This document shows, piece after piece, positions 6,865 through 7,666 of a stretch of DNA of 7,666 bases (positions within the stretch are counted from its first letter, which is position 1; each line of letters starts with the position of its first letter). The translations under genes were made by a program, and so were the position numbers. The notes under the pieces are model-generated. The model ran no database searches, was not told the origin of the DNA, and was given only the letters and a program-made list of their open reading frames with translations. Source of the stretch: an uncultured Actinomycetes bacterium (GTDB taxonomy: Bacteria > Actinomycetota > Actinomycetes > Nanopelagicales > Nanopelagicaceae); the NCBI GenBank assembly GCA_903953805.1, contig CAJBLC010000042.1, forward strand, positions 1-7,666. Direction: 5' to 3'.

Positions 6865-6907
6865 CCGAGTGAAGCTCGGTGCTTATCCATAGGCCTCACC
6901 TGAGGTC
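6865..6907 (+). promoter_or_regulatory. Structured 5' leader of rplU with two hairpins
   Basis: The first hairpin pairs CCGAG (6865-6869) with CTCGG (6875-6879). The second pairs GGCCTC (6892-6897) with GAGGTC (6902-6907) around the tetraloop ACCT, with one G-U pair. Both lie between the predicted transcription start and the ribosome binding site. Leaders that bind a ribosomal protein are common in such operons. Whether this one is autoregulatory is inference; it was not matched to a named leader family. Confidence 0.45.
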
Positions 6908-6922
6908 GCTCGTTTGAACTGT

Positions 6923-6929
6923 AGGAAGG
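6923..6929 (+). promoter_or_regulatory. Strong ribosome binding site of rplU
   Basis: AGGAAGG sits seven bases before the GTG at 6937. It selects this GTG, which also gives the family's usual N terminus MYAIVKAGG. Confidence 0.8.
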
Positions 6930-6936
6930 TGTCACT

Positions 6937-7245
6937 GTGTACGCGATTGTTAAAGCAGGCGGCCGTCAAGAGAAGGTTGCCGTCGGCGACACCATTACTG
7001 TCGATCGTATCGATGCAAAAGTTGGCGCATCTGTATCTTTCCCAGCTCTTCTTCTCGTTGAAGGCGCAACCATCACAACTGATGCGAAGGCACTTGCCGG
7101 CGTAAAGGTTGCAGGCGAAATCCTCGAAGAGACCAAGGGTCCAAAGATCGACATCCTTCGCTACAAGAACAAGACTGGCTATCGCCGTCGTCAAGGTTTC
7201 CGTTCCCAACTTACGCGTGTGAAGATCACCGCGATCAGCAAGTAG
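6937..7245 (+). CDS. rplU: 50S ribosomal protein L21 (bL21)
   Basis: L21 is a 23S rRNA-binding protein of the large ribosomal subunit. The product has 102 residues, the normal length. It begins MYAIVKAGGRQEKVAVGD, the family N terminus. The segment KIDILRYKNKTGYRRRQGFRSQLTRVKI contains the YKxKxxYRRRxG rRNA-binding signature near the C terminus. In most homologues the Phe in RRRQGFRS is a His (GHRQ), a conservative-looking variation. GTG is the start codon, supported by the strong ribosome binding site. The gene ends with a tandem stop TAGTAA. rpmA follows after 18 bases, so the two are cotranscribed from the promoter upstream of rplU and end at the terminator after rpmA. Confidence 0.96.
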   Translation: MYAIVKAGGRQEKVAVGDTITVDRIDAKVGASVSFPALLLVEGATITTDAKALAGVKVAGEILEETKGPKIDILRYKNKTGYRRRQGFRSQLTRVKITAISK

Positions 7246-7263
7246 TAAGAGAGTAGGTGCGAT

Positions 7264-7524
7264 ATGGCAAGTAAAAAGGGTGTCTCGTCCACACGAAATG
7301 GTCGCGACTCAAATGCGCAGTACCTCGGAATTAAGCGTTTTGGTGGTCAGGTTGTAAAGGCAGGCGAGATCCTCGTCCGTCAGCGCGGCACTGTCTTCCA
7401 CCCAGGTGCACAGGTTGGTATCGGCAAGGATGACACCTTGTTCGCACTATCAGCTGGTGTTGTTGAGTTCGGTCGCGCACGCGGTCGTAAGGTCGTCAAC
7501 ATCGTTGCAGCTCCGGTCGCCTAA
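7264..7524 (+). CDS. rpmA: 50S ribosomal protein L27 (bL27)
   Basis: L27 reaches with its flexible N terminus into the peptidyl transferase centre and helps place the tRNA acceptor ends. The product has 86 residues, the normal length. It starts directly with MASKKGVSSTRNGRDSNAQYLGIKRFGGQ, so it has no cleavable N-terminal extension of the kind seen in Firmicutes. The core RQRGTVFHPGAQVGIGKDDTLFAL is diagnostic. A short-spaced AGGTG (7255-7259) precedes the ATG. Adjacency to rplU upstream and obg downstream is the widespread bacterial arrangement. A strong terminator begins 18 bases after the stop. Confidence 0.97.
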   Translation: MASKKGVSSTRNGRDSNAQYLGIKRFGGQVVKAGEILVRQRGTVFHPGAQVGIGKDDTLFALSAGVVEFGRARGRKVVNIVAAPVA

Positions 7525-7541
7525 AGAGCGGATTTACATTT

Positions 7542-7573
7542 AGCGGGTCCGCGCTCTGCGGGCCCGCTTTTTT
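7542..7573 (+). terminator. Intrinsic terminator of the rplU-rpmA transcript
   Basis: AGCGGGTCCGC (7542-7552) pairs with GCGGGCCCGCT (7558-7568), an 11-bp stem with a single G-U pair and a five-base GCTCT loop. Six T residues follow at 7568-7573. This is a textbook Rho-independent terminator. It separates the two ribosomal protein genes from obg, which must be served by read-through or by its own promoter. Confidence 0.93.
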
Positions 7574-7605
7574 ATTGTTAAGAAATTTCATCACTGTGAA
7601 GAGAG

Positions 7606-7615
7606 AAGGGAGAGG
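7606..7615 (+). promoter_or_regulatory. Ribosome binding site of obg
   Basis: The purine-rich AAGGGAGAGG ends six bases before the ATG at 7622 and is the only Shine-Dalgarno-like sequence in the 97-base rpmA-obg gap. No clear promoter was identified between the terminator and this site. Confidence 0.7.
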
Positions 7616-7621
7616 CAAGCA

Positions 7622-7666
7622 ATGGCTTCATTTGTTGATCGCGTAACGCTCAATGCCTCTGCTGGA
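7622..7666 (+). CDS. obg: GTPase Obg/CgtA (first 15 codons only)
   Basis: Obg is a ribosome-associated GTPase involved in large-subunit assembly and stress control. Only MASFVDRVTLNASAG is visible before the window ends. It matches the conserved start of the glycine-rich Obg fold, which in actinobacteria usually reads MATFVDRVTLHVSAGNGG. The location directly after rpmA supports the call, since rplU-rpmA-obg is a conserved gene order. The ATG has a good ribosome binding site. The GTP-binding domain lies outside the window and cannot be checked. Confidence 0.88.
   Translation, partial: MASFVDRVTLNASAG

Overview
This window is a chromosomal housekeeping segment, very probably from an actinobacterium of moderate GC (close to 50% by eye, lower than Streptomyces). 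The gene order is (mreB)-mreC-mreD-pbp2-rodA, then rne, then rplU-rpmA-obg, which is the order known from actinobacteria. The PBP2 has the LCG...CWNG cysteine segment typical of actinobacterial PBP2. The RNase E/G carries a long low-complexity N-terminal arm ahead of its catalytic core. The GC level and compact spacing would fit a streamlined aquatic lineage such as Nanopelagicales (acI), but that assignment is inference.

Positions 1-4389 hold the 3' part of an elongasome operon: mreC (5' end outside the window), mreD, the class B transpeptidase pbp2 and the SEDS glycosyltransferase rodA. All four are on the + strand. Each junction is a 4-base stop/start overlap (GTGA, ATGA, ATGA), so the genes should be translationally coupled. 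Together they encode the membrane machinery that polymerises and cross-links lateral-wall peptidoglycan.

Positions 4390-4566 are a 177-base intergenic region with two perfect palindromes (16 and 12 bp), followed by rne/rng (4567-6807). This encodes an RNase E/G-family endoribonuclease with an intact catalytic core and about 250 residues of alternating basic and acidic disordered sequence at its N terminus.

Positions 6808-6936 hold a good promoter candidate (TTGACC-N18-TACCCT) and a short leader with two hairpins. The leader precedes rplU (L21) and rpmA (L27). A strong intrinsic terminator (7542-7573) follows rpmA, and the first 15 codons of obg, a ribosome-associated GTPase, close the window.

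No mobile element, CRISPR array, tRNA, rRNA or evidently novel system was found. The most interesting signals are regulatory. A TTTG-N10-GCGGAWATCCG pattern occurs both upstream of rne and inside the predicted rplU promoter. The disordered RNase E/G arm contains a perfect 9-base tandem repeat.
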